DNA of 64,000 nt from an uncultured Bacilli bacterium (GCA_910585045.1 CAJUCD010000002.1:124001-188000), one strand, 5' to 3'; shown: positions 8,085-16,610, counted from the stretch's first letter. The notes: generated by a model from the letters alone, not told the origin. A program made the numbers and translations.

Positions 8085-9191
8085 ATGAAAATACTTAGTA
8101 TTGGTAGAACTAGTTACGATATTGCATGTCCTGTTGAAGAATATCCTGTTGAGGGAACGAAGTATTTTTTGAACGAGAAAATTGAATCTGGTGGAGGAAC
8201 AGCAGCAAATGTAGCCTATTTATTAGGTAGATGGGGTGAGACTTCTTATTTTGCGGGAGTTTATGGTTCTGATGATTATGGTACAAGAATAAAAAAAGAA
8301 TTGGAACAAGCAATGGTTAAAACAGATTTAATGGAAATTTCATATGAGGTTGGTACACCATTGTCTGTAATTTTAGTTAATAAGAAAAAAGGTACAAGAA
8401 CGCGTTTTGATGTAGTGGGAGCAACACAACCTCAATTAAAAAAGTATGAATATACTATAGTTCCAGATGTTGTATTTTCGGATGGTAAAGAGTATGCTGC
8501 AACTATTAATGCATTAAATAAATTTCCAAATGCAATTAGTATTGTAGATGCAGGTCGAGTAGATAGAGATTTGTTAGAACTTTGTAAATATGTTAAATAT
8601 ATAGTATGTTCTAAAGGATTTGCTGAAAAAGTAAGTGGTTTAAAAATAGATTTTGATAATTCTTTAAGTTTAGTTAATGTTTATAAGAAACTTAAAGATA
8701 GATACCCTAATAATGAAATAGTTGTTACTTTAGAAAGTATGGGAGCTATGTATTCAGTTAATGGTGAAATAAAAATTATGCCAGGTATTAAGACTAAAGT
8801 AATTGACCCTAGTTGTTCTGGAGATATTTTTCACGGAGCTTTTGCTTATTGTTTAGCTAATGGTTTTGATATAGAAAAAACTGTAACATATTCAAATATA
8901 GCAGCAGGGCTTTCGGTTGGTAAAATGGGTGGAAGATCTTCTATTCCTGCAATTAAAGAAGTAATTAATTATTATAATAAAAAGTTTAATATAGAAGCTG
9001 TACAAGAAGAGGAAGAAGTTGTTGAAGAAACTGTAGTTCAGGAAGTATTACCAGAAATACCTGATGCTGCAACATTTAAGATTCCAGAAGTTATTCCTGC
9101 ATCTAATATGGCAGAAGCAATGTTTTCAATTGGAGGAGCAACAATTCCAGTTGTAGAAGCAGGTAATTCAAATAATAATGTTTCACAGTAA
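8085..9191 (+). CDS. PfkB-family carbohydrate/nucleoside kinase
   Basis: A ribokinase-fold kinase of 368 residues. The N-terminal signature is ESGGGTAANVAYLLGRWG. The C-terminal signature is DPSCSGDIFHGAF, in which the usual DTxGAGD reads DPSCSGD but the catalytic Asp is kept. I place the start at ATG 8085 because AAGGTG (8073-8078) is then a well-spaced ribosome-binding site; an in-frame GTG at 8076 lies inside it. The last 65 residues form an acidic, Val/Glu-rich extension (EEEEVVEE) unusual for this family. The 3' end overlaps the Smr gene by 14 bases. The sugar substrate is unknown. Confidence 0.85.
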   Translation: MKILSIGRTSYDIACPVEEYPVEGTKYFLNEKIESGGGTAANVAYLLGRWGETSYFAGVYGSDDYGTRIKKELEQAMVKTDLMEISYEVGTPLSVILVNKKKGTRTRFDVVGATQPQLKKYEYTIVPDVVFSDGKEYAATINALNKFPNAISIVDAGRVDRDLLELCKYVKYIVCSKGFAEKVSGLKIDFDNSLSLVNVYKKLKDRYPNNEIVVTLESMGAMYSVNGEIKIMPGIKTKVIDPSCSGDIFHGAFAYCLANGFDIEKTVTYSNIAAGLSVGKMGGRSSIPAIKEVINYYNKKFNIEAVQEEEEVVEETVVQEVLPEIPDAATFKIPEVIPASNMAEAMFSIGGATIPVVEAGNSNNNVSQ

Positions 9192-9432
9192 ATCGCCAAC
9201 TTTAAATTTACATGGAGAAACTAGAGATACTATAACTTTTCTTATAAATGATTTTATAAATGATAATGTTAAATTAAAAAATGAATATGTAGGAATAATT
9301 CATGGGAGAAGTTCTAATATTTTACGTGATAAGGCTCATGAAATTTTGAAATTAAATAAAAATGTGGATTCGTTTAAGGTTGATATTTTTAATCCTGGAA
9401 TGACAATAGTTAAAATAAAATTTAGAAAGTAA
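9178..9432 (+). CDS. Stand-alone Smr-domain protein
   Basis: An 84-residue protein consisting almost only of a small MutS-related domain: LNLHGETRDT near the start (LDLHG motif) and IIHGRSSNILRDK in place of the HGxGxG loop. Smr domains are nucleases that nick DNA or cleave RNA; no MutS2 part is present. The ATG lies inside the pfkB 3' end (14-base overlap), so translation is probably coupled. The altered glycine loop leaves activity uncertain. Confidence 0.75.
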   Translation: MFHSKSPTLNLHGETRDTITFLINDFINDNVKLKNEYVGIIHGRSSNILRDKAHEILKLNKNVDSFKVDIFNPGMTIVKIKFRK

Positions 9433-9450
9433 TAGACTTTCTTTTTTTCT
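9424..9450 (+). terminator. Terminator after the Smr gene
   Basis: AGAAAGT and ACTTTCT form a perfect 7-bp stem around AATAG, followed by TTTTTT. The stop codon sits inside the hairpin. Confidence 0.75.
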
Positions 9451-9498
9451 TGTTTTATTAGAATGTTTTAAGTATAATTATAGGTAGGAGATTTAATA

Positions 9499-10227
9499 AT
9501 GATAGATATATTTAAAAAAAAGAAAGTTATAATTTTTGATTTGGATGGAACATTAATTGATTCAATAAATATATGGAATGAAGTAGATGAGAAAGCTGTT
9601 ATGACATTGTCTGATAATAAAATTCATCCTAAAAATATTGGCGAGTTTAGAGATGAAGTGTTAGCAAATTGTAGTTCTAGCGATATTTATTTAGAATATT
9701 GTGAAGCTTTAAAAAATAAATATAATTTAGAGCAAACTCCTAAAGAAATTTTAGATTTTCGTTGGGATTTATCTGATTACTATGTAAAAAATAAAATTGA
9801 TTATAATGAAAATGCAGATAAAGTTCTTAAATACTTAAAGGAAAAAGGATATGTGTTAGCACTAGCAACAACTACTACAAATATTCAGCTAAATGCTTAT
9901 TTAAATTATAATCAAAATATAATTCAAAAAGCTAAACTTGATGATATTTTTTCAATTATTTTGTCTAAAGATTATGTTTTAAATAAAAAGCCAAATCCTG
10001 AGGTTCATTTGAAAATTATGGATATATTAAAGGTAAGTTGTGAAGATTGTTTAATAATAGAAGATTCTTTAGTGGGAGTAGAAGCAGCTTGTAATGCGGG
10101 GATTGATGTTATAACGGTGTACGAAAAAAACTCTCTTAAAGATAAAGAGAAGATTGATAAAATCTCTAAAAAAATGTTTTATAATTTTGATGAGTTATTG
10201 GATTATATTAAAATGGAGATAGATTAA
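9499..10227 (+). CDS. HAD-superfamily hydrolase (phosphoglycolate/beta-PGM type)
   Basis: A 242-residue cytosolic phosphatase-like protein. Motif I is FDLDGTLID (nucleophile D14, acid D16), motif II is LATTTT, and motif III/IV is KKPNPEVH followed by CLIIEDSLVGVEAACNAG. The helical cap between motifs I and II (about residues 25-100) is type C1, as in beta-phosphoglucomutase and sugar phosphatases. Start at ATG 9499 behind TAGGAGA. The substrate cannot be told from the sequence. Confidence 0.85.
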   Translation: MIDIFKKKKVIIFDLDGTLIDSINIWNEVDEKAVMTLSDNKIHPKNIGEFRDEVLANCSSSDIYLEYCEALKNKYNLEQTPKEILDFRWDLSDYYVKNKIDYNENADKVLKYLKEKGYVLALATTTTNIQLNAYLNYNQNIIQKAKLDDIFSIILSKDYVLNKKPNPEVHLKIMDILKVSCEDCLIIEDSLVGVEAACNAGIDVITVYEKNSLKDKEKIDKISKKMFYNFDELLDYIKMEID

Positions 10228-10284
10228 TATTTAATGTTCAAATGATTTTTTTAATAATTGTTTTATAAGATATAGGAGTAAGAT

Positions 10285-11316
10285 ATGACAAGATATATAG
10301 ATAGATTAAGTGATTTTAGGAAAGATTATTATCATATTTTATCTAAAGAGTTTCCAGAGTTTTTAGATGATTATATTAATACAAAAGAAATGCTTAGATT
10401 AGAAGGTGTTAATCAGATTTGTGGTTCTTATTGGCGCAAGAAAAATATATTTAATAATAAATATTCTGTGTTAGATCATAGTATAGCAGTGGCTCTTATA
10501 ATTTGGAATTTTACCCATGATAAGATACAAACTCTTGCAGGTTTATTTCATGATATATCAAGTCCAGCTTTTAAGCATTGTTTAGATTTTATGAATGGCG
10601 ATGCTGAAACTCAAGAAACACTTGAAGATGACACTATTGATGTAATTCGAAATTCTAAAGAAATAATGAGTTTATTAAATAGAGATGGCATTACTTTAGA
10701 AGAAGTAGTAAATTATAAAATATATCCTATAGCGGATAATGAAACTCCCAAGCTTTCGGCAGATAGATTAGAATATACTTTTATGAATGGAATTTATTTA
10801 AAAGAAGTACGGAATTTAGATATAATAGCTAGAATTTATAATGATATTGATGTTTTTAAAGATGAAAAAGGTATGCTAGAATTAGGGTTTAAAACTATTT
10901 CAATAGCTGAGCAATTTGTTTTTGGTGCTAAAGAATTATGGCCAATCTGGATCGGCTCTGAAGATATTGTAACTATCTATTTTTTTGGCGATATGTTAAA
11001 AAGACTTTTTCAAGATAATATTATAGAGCTAAATGATTTGTATAAATTATCGGAACAGGAAATTATGCGATTGTTTGCTACTAGTAAAAATAAAAAGGTA
11101 GCAGAAGATTATACTAATTTGATGACTAAAGCGGTGTTTAGGGATAGTGATATTTTTGTTTTAGACAAGTTCTGCGTTAGTAAAAAAACGAAAAAAAGAT
11201 ATATAAATCCTTTAACTAAAAAGGGAAGATTAAAAGATGTTTCTAATAAGGCAAAGAAATATATTACAGAATTTTTAGATAATAAAGTTAGTTCATATGC
11301 TTATTTAGATATATAA
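10285..11316 (+). CDS. HD-domain metal-dependent phosphohydrolase
   Basis: A 343-residue soluble protein with an HD fold. H65 (LDHSIAVA), H89-D90 (LFHDIS) and a later Asp (SADRLEY) match the metal-binding H...HD...D pattern. No kinase, synthetase or sensor domain is attached. The closest general type would be dNTPase or deoxynucleotidase-like HD proteins, but no specific subfamily is recognised. It is preceded by GGAG and separated by 57 bases from the HAD gene, so cotranscription is possible. Confidence 0.7.
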   Translation: MTRYIDRLSDFRKDYYHILSKEFPEFLDDYINTKEMLRLEGVNQICGSYWRKKNIFNNKYSVLDHSIAVALIIWNFTHDKIQTLAGLFHDISSPAFKHCLDFMNGDAETQETLEDDTIDVIRNSKEIMSLLNRDGITLEEVVNYKIYPIADNETPKLSADRLEYTFMNGIYLKEVRNLDIIARIYNDIDVFKDEKGMLELGFKTISIAEQFVFGAKELWPIWIGSEDIVTIYFFGDMLKRLFQDNIIELNDLYKLSEQEIMRLFATSKNKKVAEDYTNLMTKAVFRDSDIFVLDKFCVSKKTKKRYINPLTKKGRLKDVSNKAKKYITEFLDNKVSSYAYLDI

Positions 11317-11387
11317 TAATTTACTAAGCATAAAATATTTAAAAAAGCTATATTATTTTATCTTTTTCGCTCTATTTTGACAACTAT

Positions 11388-11416
11388 TTGACAAAATATT
11401 TAAAATGTGCTATAAT
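11388..11416 (+). promoter_or_regulatory. Consensus promoter with extended -10
   Basis: TTGACA (11388-11393), 17 bp, TATAAT (11411-11416), with TG one base before the -10. It drives the 139-residue gene at 11448. A second TTGACA lies 12 bp upstream. Confidence 0.85.
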
Positions 11417-11447
11417 GTATTCGTAATTCAAATAGGGGGTTAGAATT

Positions 11448-11867
11448 ATGAAAGGGTATGTTTTAGATTATATTAATGAAAATGAATTTAAAAAGCTAGA
11501 AAGAGCATTAAAGAAATATAATATGTTAGCTTTTAAGAAACTTAATTTTGATTATTATCCAGCACTTAGAAATGGTAAATTTGTAGGTAAGTTAGTTAGT
11601 ACTAATAAAAAAGAAGGTACTGAAAAGTATGAACTTAAACTTCCTAGTGATAAAATGTTTAGTGCAGTTCATGGAGAAGTTAAATTATTTTATACTGTTT
11701 ATGTAAAAGAAGGAACAGTAATGTTAGAAACAATTACACCTACTGAAATATTATTAGAAGGTCATATGAGTGAGCTTACTACTTATAAAGGAATAATGAT
11801 TTCAAAAGCTAATGCTTCAAAAGATAAATTTAAAATTGATTTATTAAATATGTTACAAGATAAGTAA
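11448..11867 (+). CDS. Conserved-looking hypothetical protein, 139 residues
   Basis: I do not recognise a family. The protein is soluble, Lys-rich, and mixed alpha/beta by composition, with no signal peptide or membrane segment. It is monocistronic: a perfect-consensus extended promoter precedes it, the ribosome site is AGGGGG, and a 9-bp hairpin terminator begins within its last codons. The strong promoter suggests an abundant protein. It shares this arrangement with the genes at 16138 and 49144. Confidence 0.7.
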   Translation: MKGYVLDYINENEFKKLERALKKYNMLAFKKLNFDYYPALRNGKFVGKLVSTNKKEGTEKYELKLPSDKMFSAVHGEVKLFYTVYVKEGTVMLETITPTEILLEGHMSELTTYKGIMISKANASKDKFKIDLLNMLQDK

Positions 11868-11880
11868 CATATTTTTTTCT
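11848..11880 (+). terminator. Terminator of the 11448 gene
   Basis: ATATGTTAC and GTAACATAT form a perfect 9-bp stem around AAGATAA, followed by seven T. The stop codon lies in the loop and right arm. Confidence 0.85.
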
Positions 11881-11934
11881 TGCTTTCAAATGGTAATTAT
11901 TATATAATATTATGCGTAATTATTTGAGGAATTT

Positions 11935-12762
11935 ATGTATAGACGTTATAGATTTAATTTAGAGGAAAAACTAGATACTCATGTTATGCTTGGAGTTAAT
12001 GCTCAAATTCTATTGGAAGACTTTCAAAGAACTTTTGAAGGTATTAAAAAAGTTTTGAGCTTTTTTGGTTTTATTAATTGTTTTGTTGATTTGGTAGAAA
12101 ATAATAATGGAGTATTAATATTTAATGTAAAGGATAGAAATAAACAAGCAGTTTTTTGGATAGATAGAGATAAAGTAATCTTAAAAATTGGAAATTATAT
12201 TTATACTTTTGAAGTAAATATTAATTATCGAAATAATTTAATTGAATATGATTATGAAATTATATTTACTAGTATGGAAAAAATAGATACTAATAGAAGG
12301 TTAAAGCAAAATATAGAAGGCCGTAGGACTAAAATTACAATATTTGATAATGAAAGAACGCTTCAAATAGAAATGTTAGGTGATTTTGAGTATTTTTTTG
12401 ATTTTAGTTTGTTTAATGGTTTGAAAAGTTCAACTAGTATAGATGATTTATTAAAGTTTTATAAAAAAGTTTTAAGAATATTTCAGTTTGATTTTGACCA
12501 AAGAGATTTAATAGTATTAACAATAAGTGAAAAAATTAATGGGAATGATGTTGTTCTTGATAAATACATATTGAATTATGGTTTATTAATAGAGTATTTA
12601 CTTAGTGAAAGACGGGGTAATACTGTAATTAGTGTTTCTAGTACTAGTGCTAATGAGAGAATGATTGTAAATTATGATTCAACAGTTAGTTTAGATGCTT
12701 TAGCTCAAGATTTAGATGTTCGTAAAAGAATTTTAGATGATAAATTAAATAATCAAAATTAA
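11935..12762 (+). CDS. Hypothetical protein, 275 residues
   Basis: No family recognised. It is a soluble protein rich in beta-prone and charged residues, without Cys clusters or catalytic signatures. The middle (about residues 60-110) reads as alternating hydrophobic strands, and the C-terminus (about 230-275) is Ser-rich then charged. The ATG is preceded by GAGGAA. The gene lies just upstream of the SUF genes, on the same strand with a 61-base gap, but nothing ties it to Fe-S assembly. Confidence 0.6.
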   Translation: MYRRYRFNLEEKLDTHVMLGVNAQILLEDFQRTFEGIKKVLSFFGFINCFVDLVENNNGVLIFNVKDRNKQAVFWIDRDKVILKIGNYIYTFEVNINYRNNLIEYDYEIIFTSMEKIDTNRRLKQNIEGRRTKITIFDNERTLQIEMLGDFEYFFDFSLFNGLKSSTSIDDLLKFYKKVLRIFQFDFDQRDLIVLTISEKINGNDVVLDKYILNYGLLIEYLLSERRGNTVISVSSTSANERMIVNYDSTVSLDALAQDLDVRKRILDDKLNNQN

Positions 12763-12823
12763 ACCTTTTATTTGCTATTTCAATATAAGGGATATTATGT
12801 TAAAATTAATTTGGTGATTGCAC

Positions 12824-13576
12824 ATGCTTAAGATTGATAATTTAACTGTTAGAGCACAAGAAAAGGAAATATTAAAAGATTTAGATTTATTTATAGATGA
12901 TGGTGAAATACATGTACTTATGGGGCCAAATGGAACTGGTAAAAGTACAATATGCAAAGCTTTATTAAATCATCCTGATTATGAAATTGTTAAGGGGACA
13001 ATAACATTTAATGATGAAGTTTTAAATAATAAATCTACTACAGAAATAAGTAGAAAAGGAATTTTTTTATTAAGCCAAAATCCAATTGAAGTGGAAGGGA
13101 TTAGTAATTCCGAAATGCTTAGAAATGCTATTAGTGAGAAAACTAATGAAAGAGTAGACATTTTTAAGTTTAATAAAAAGTTAAATACAGTATGTGATAT
13201 TATTAGTATGCCAAAAGAGTTTGTACATAGAGATATTAATTTTAATATGAGCGGTGGCGAAAAGAAAAAAAATGAACTTTTGCATTTGTTTATGCTTGAA
13301 CCTAAATTTATTATATTAGATGAAATAGATAGTGGCTTAGATGTTGATGCCCTGAAGGTTGTAGGTTCTTCATTAAAAAAGTATTATGATATGTATAATC
13401 CTGCCATATTAATTGTGACACATCATGCTGATATATTAAAATATTTTGATGATTATAAAGTTCATGTGTTAGGTAATGGAAAAATAGTTCAAAGTGGTGA
13501 TAAAACATTAGCTAAAAGTATAGAAATTGATGGTTTCAAGGCGAATGTTATTGGTGGTAGTGAGATAAATGAATAA
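12824..13576 (+). CDS. sufC: SufC, ATPase of Fe-S cluster assembly
   Basis: A 250-residue ABC-type ATPase with Walker A GPNGTGKST, Q-loop SQNP, signature MSGGEKKKNEL and Walker B IILDEIDSGLD. The ELLHLF and SGLDVDALK wording is typical of SufC rather than of transporter ATPases. It drives conformational change in the SufB/D scaffold. I use ATG 12824, six bases after GGTGA, rather than the in-frame TTG at 12818. The end overlaps the next gene by 8 bases. It is the first gene of a sufC-D-S-U run. Confidence 0.93.
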   Translation: MLKIDNLTVRAQEKEILKDLDLFIDDGEIHVLMGPNGTGKSTICKALLNHPDYEIVKGTITFNDEVLNNKSTTEISRKGIFLLSQNPIEVEGISNSEMLRNAISEKTNERVDIFKFNKKLNTVCDIISMPKEFVHRDINFNMSGGEKKKNELLHLFMLEPKFIILDEIDSGLDVDALKVVGSSLKKYYDMYNPAILIVTHHADILKYFDDYKVHVLGNGKIVQSGDKTLAKSIEIDGFKANVIGGSEINE

Positions 13577-14243
13577 AATATTATTGGTAGAGGATATTAA
13601 TAAAATAGAAAATGGAAAATATTTAATAGAGTACACTAAAAATTCAGCAATAAATGTTTTAGGCACTACCAATTTAAGTGATTATGCTATAAATAGTTGT
13701 GATTTAGAGTTTACCTTAAGTGATGGTGCTAATCTTACTTTAGATAAACTTAACTTTGTAACAAAAGATGTTTCTTTAATAATTAATATTAATAATGATG
13801 GTTTAGTTAATCTTAATTGGGTTATTATAAATGAAGGGCGAAATAGAATTAATCTAATTATTAATATGAATGGTAATAATAGTAATTGTAGTGCTCGTAT
13901 TAGAGTAATTAATAAAGATAATAATAGTAATGCTGATGTTATTTGTGATGGTATTGTTTTAGCTAATACAAAAGATAATGTTTTAATAGAAGATTTAAAA
14001 GGTTTAGTACATAATGATAGTACAATAAAGATTAGTCCTATTATGAAAGTTAATACTAATGAGGTAATGGCAAATCATTTAGTTACAATAGGAGCTTTTA
14101 ACAGGGATGAACTGTTTTATCTTAATTCAAAAGGTTTAAGTGATGAAAGTGCTAAAAATATTTTAATACATAGTTTTATTAGTGGAATTTTAAATATGGA
14201 AATGAAAGAATTAATACCAATGGAGGTGATTAAATTTGAATAG
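13569..14243 (+). CDS. SufD/SufB-like scaffold protein, short form
   Basis: A 224-residue protein that keeps only the beta-helix core and C-terminal helices of SufB/SufD (normally about 400-470 residues). The end ANHLVTIGAFNRDELFYLNS with KGLSDESA after it matches the family's H-x-x-T-I-G...FYL-S-R-G segment, with the conserved His present. No Cys is found at the position used by SufB. It overlaps sufC by 8 and sufS by 8 bases. No other SufB/D gene is in the window, so this may be the only scaffold subunit, or sufB may lie elsewhere. Confidence 0.8.
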   Translation: MNKILLVEDINKIENGKYLIEYTKNSAINVLGTTNLSDYAINSCDLEFTLSDGANLTLDKLNFVTKDVSLIININNDGLVNLNWVIINEGRNRINLIINMNGNNSNCSARIRVINKDNNSNADVICDGIVLANTKDNVLIEDLKGLVHNDSTIKISPIMKVNTNEVMANHLVTIGAFNRDELFYLNSKGLSDESAKNILIHSFISGILNMEMKELIPMEVIKFE

Positions 14244-15432
14244 AGAAGATTTTCCTCTTTTAAATAATGATATTATTTATCTAGATAATAGTGCTACAAG
14301 TTTAAAACCAAAAAGTGTAATTGAAGCGATAAGTGATTATTATAATAATTATTCTGCTAATGCTCATAGAGGAGATTATGATTTATCTTTTAAAGTAGAT
14401 CAAGCTTATGAGAATACCAGAGAATTAGTAAGAGATTTTATAAATGCTAAGTATTTAGAAGAAATTGTGTTTACATCTGGTGCTACAGAAGGCCTTAATA
14501 TGATTGTAAATGGTTTTTTTGCTAATTTGCTAGAAGAAGGCGATGAAGTCTTACTTACTACTAGTGAACATGCTTCGAATGTTTTACCTTGGTTTAGATT
14601 AGTAAATAAATTAGGAATTAAAATTAATTATATTCCTTTAGATGATAATTATTATGTAACAATTGATAATGTAAAAAAAGCAATAACAAGCAATACTAAA
14701 GTAATAAGTTTAGCAGGAATAACAAATGTAATTGGTGATGCGCGTCCAATTAAAGAAATAACTAAATTAGCTCATGATAATAATATATTTGTAGTAGTTG
14801 ATGGTGCTCAAATGATTCCTCATGAAAAAGTTGATGTTACAGATTTAGATATAGATTTTTTAGCTTTTTCTGGTCATAAAATGTGTGGACCTACTGGAAC
14901 TGGAGTTTTATATGGTAAAAAAGAATTACTAGAACATTTAGAACCTATTAATTTGGGTGGAGGAATGAATGAGTCTTTTGATAATCCTGAGGAGATTTAT
15001 TTGAAGTCTTTACCAACTAGGTTAGAAGCTGGTACGCAAAATATTGCTGGTGTTATTGGTCTTGGAGCAGCAGTAAAATATTTAGATAGTATTGGAATGG
15101 ATAAGATAAAAGAGCAAGAACATTTTTTAAGGAAATATTTGATTGATAGATTAATTCCTTTAAAACATATAGATATTATAAATATTGAATCTGATAGTGG
15201 AATTGTAACATTTAATGTTAATAAAATTTTTAGTCAAGATGTAGCTTATTACTTAAATAAATATAATGTTTGTGTAAGAGCAGGTAATCATTGTGCAAAA
15301 AATTTAAAATCAAGTGTTGGAGTTACAAATACAGTAAGAGTTAGTTTGTATTTTTATAATACGACCGAAGAAATAGATAATTTGGTTGAATTATTAAGTA
15401 ATTATGATAAAATATTAAAAGAGATGATATAA
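14236..15432 (+). CDS. sufS: SufS, cysteine desulfurase
   Basis: A group II PLP-dependent desulfurase that provides sulfur from cysteine. It has 398 residues, with PLP lysine K215 in FSGHKMCGPTGTGVLYG and the persulfide cysteine C353 in RAGNHCAK (usually RAGHHCAQ). The start is TTG 14236, behind a very good GGAGGTGAT site inside the preceding gene. It is followed after one base by sufU, its usual sulfur acceptor. Confidence 0.95.
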   Translation: MNREDFPLLNNDIIYLDNSATSLKPKSVIEAISDYYNNYSANAHRGDYDLSFKVDQAYENTRELVRDFINAKYLEEIVFTSGATEGLNMIVNGFFANLLEEGDEVLLTTSEHASNVLPWFRLVNKLGIKINYIPLDDNYYVTIDNVKKAITSNTKVISLAGITNVIGDARPIKEITKLAHDNNIFVVVDGAQMIPHEKVDVTDLDIDFLAFSGHKMCGPTGTGVLYGKKELLEHLEPINLGGGMNESFDNPEEIYLKSLPTRLEAGTQNIAGVIGLGAAVKYLDSIGMDKIKEQEHFLRKYLIDRLIPLKHIDIINIESDSGIVTFNVNKIFSQDVAYYLNKYNVCVRAGNHCAKNLKSSVGVTNTVRVSLYFYNTTEEIDNLVELLSNYDKILKEMI

Positions 15433-15433
15433 T

Positions 15434-15853
15434 ATGGATCAAGAAACTAAAAGAGAAATAATAATGGAGAATTATATGCACCCTCTTAATAGAAAGAGAA
15501 GTAGTGATGATTATGTTAAAGTTAATACTAATAATGATTCGTGCATAGATAATATAGATATTTATATAAAGTTTAGTGGAGATATAATAGAAGATATTAC
15601 TTTTGAGGGTGAAGCTTGTGCTATTTCAATATCCGCTACCTCGATTATGATTAGCAATCTAATTGGAAAAACGAAAGAAGAAGCGCTAGATTTTATTCAT
15701 AATTTTTATGCTATGACTAATGGTGAAAATTTTAAGGAAGAAATAATGCAAGAAGCTATTGTATATGAAGATATTTATAAGCAAGGAAATAGAAAGACTT
15801 GTGCTACTTTACCTTTTAGAGGTTTAGAAAAAGCTATTTTGGATAATATGTAG
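15434..15853 (+). CDS. sufU: SufU, zinc-dependent sulfur acceptor
   Basis: A 139-residue IscU-fold protein. The three metal-ligand cysteines are C37 (DSCID), C62 (GEACAISISATS) and C122 (RKTCATLPF), with D39 as fourth ligand. The usual NPxCGD loop is changed to NDSCID. SufU relays sulfur from SufS to the SufBCD scaffold in Firmicutes. It ends the SUF run: sufB, which normally follows in Bacilli, is absent and an unrelated stretch with its own promoter begins. Confidence 0.92.
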   Translation: MDQETKREIIMENYMHPLNRKRSSDDYVKVNTNNDSCIDNIDIYIKFSGDIIEDITFEGEACAISISATSIMISNLIGKTKEEALDFIHNFYAMTNGENFKEEIMQEAIVYEDIYKQGNRKTCATLPFRGLEKAILDNM

Positions 15854-15883
15854 TAAATTTTCTTTTAAAGCTAGTAAATATAC

Positions 15884-15912
15884 TTGAAATTATATGAATA
15901 ATATTGTATATT
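15884..15912 (+). promoter_or_regulatory. Putative promoter of the micro-peptide unit
   Basis: TTGAAA (15884-15889), 17 bp, TATATT (15907-15912). Transcription would start near 15919 and run to the hairpin at 16041, giving an RNA of about 150 nt. Confidence 0.5.
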
Positions 15913-15928
15913 AAAAGAGTAATATGTT

Positions 15929-16018
15929 ATGTATTACGTACTTGCCTATGCTGCTGTTCTTATCTTATTTATATTAATTTATAAAGTTATATTTTATTTA
16001 TTGTATTCTTATGTATAG
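15929..16018 (+). CDS. Possible 29-residue hydrophobic peptide
   Basis: This reading frame begins MYYVLAYAAVLILF and is a single transmembrane segment of 29 residues with a few Tyr and one Lys. It lies in a small transcription unit with its own promoter and terminator. CTTGCCTAT (15941-15949) and ATAGGCAAG (16015-16023) are perfectly complementary and bracket most of the coding part, so the RNA can close into a large stem-loop. The ribosome site is weak (AAGAG, just before the predicted start point), so this may instead be a noncoding RNA. Confidence 0.35.
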   Translation: MYYVLAYAAVLILFILIYKVIFYLLYSYV

Positions 16019-16040
16019 GCAAGAATTGAATTTGAAATAT

Positions 16041-16067
16041 AAAGGACAAAATTATGTCCTTTTTTTG
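16041..16067 (+). terminator. Terminator of the micro-peptide/sRNA unit
   Basis: AAAGGACA and TGTCCTTT form a perfect 8-bp stem around AAATTA, followed by a T-run. Confidence 0.8.
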
Positions 16068-16078
16068 TGCGAAAATGT

Positions 16079-16107
16079 TTGACAAGAAAAAAGTTTTGTG
16101 CTAGTAT
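16079..16107 (+). promoter_or_regulatory. Promoter of the 16138-18179 operon
   Basis: TTGACA (16079-16084), 17 bp, TAGTAT (16102-16107), with the extended TG one base before the -10. Confidence 0.75.
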
Positions 16108-16137
16108 AAACGACATTACTAAAGAAGGGGTGTTTGT

Positions 16138-16590
16138 ATGCGTCTAAAAGAAGCATTTAGATTGCTAGATATTGATGTCCTAGCTTCTAGTGAAGAGATA
16201 GAAGAATCTTATATCTCTAAACTAGAACAATTTAATGTTAATAAAATAATTATACCAGATGCAAAATTAATTAATTATTATAATATGCGTTCTAGTCAGA
16301 TGACTATAGCTATGAACTTGATATATAGTTTTCTTAGTGGTAGTTTTGAGGCGCAATATTTAGAAGACTTAATTATAATCTTCCAAAGAAGTTTATTAGA
16401 TAGAGTATCAGATTGTTTTGATGAATGCCCTCAAATTGTAGTTATTATAAGAATTTTAATGGAAGAATATAAAGCGTTGATGGCAAAAGCTCAATCTAAA
16501 GAGGAATTAGTTAGATTGTTAGAAGAATATAGCGAGAAAATTGGTAGAGTAAAAGAAACTGTTTTTCTAGCTAGTGGGGCTAGAGCTTAA
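16138..16590 (+). CDS. Hypothetical protein with J-domain-like N-terminus
   Basis: A 150-residue soluble, mostly helical protein. The first 30 residues (MRLKEAFRLLDIDVLASSEE) resemble helix I and the turn of a J domain, but the HPD tripeptide is missing, so co-chaperone function is unlikely. The rest is helical with no known motif. The start has AAGAAGGGG upstream. It is followed after 20 bases by the 522-residue gene, forming a two-gene operon with an extended -10 promoter. Confidence 0.65.
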   Translation: MRLKEAFRLLDIDVLASSEEIEESYISKLEQFNVNKIIIPDAKLINYYNMRSSQMTIAMNLIYSFLSGSFEAQYLEDLIIIFQRSLLDRVSDCFDECPQIVVIIRILMEEYKALMAKAQSKEELVRLLEEYSEKIGRVKETVFLASGARA

Positions 16591-16610
16591 GGATTAGGTG
16601 GTGAAATAAT

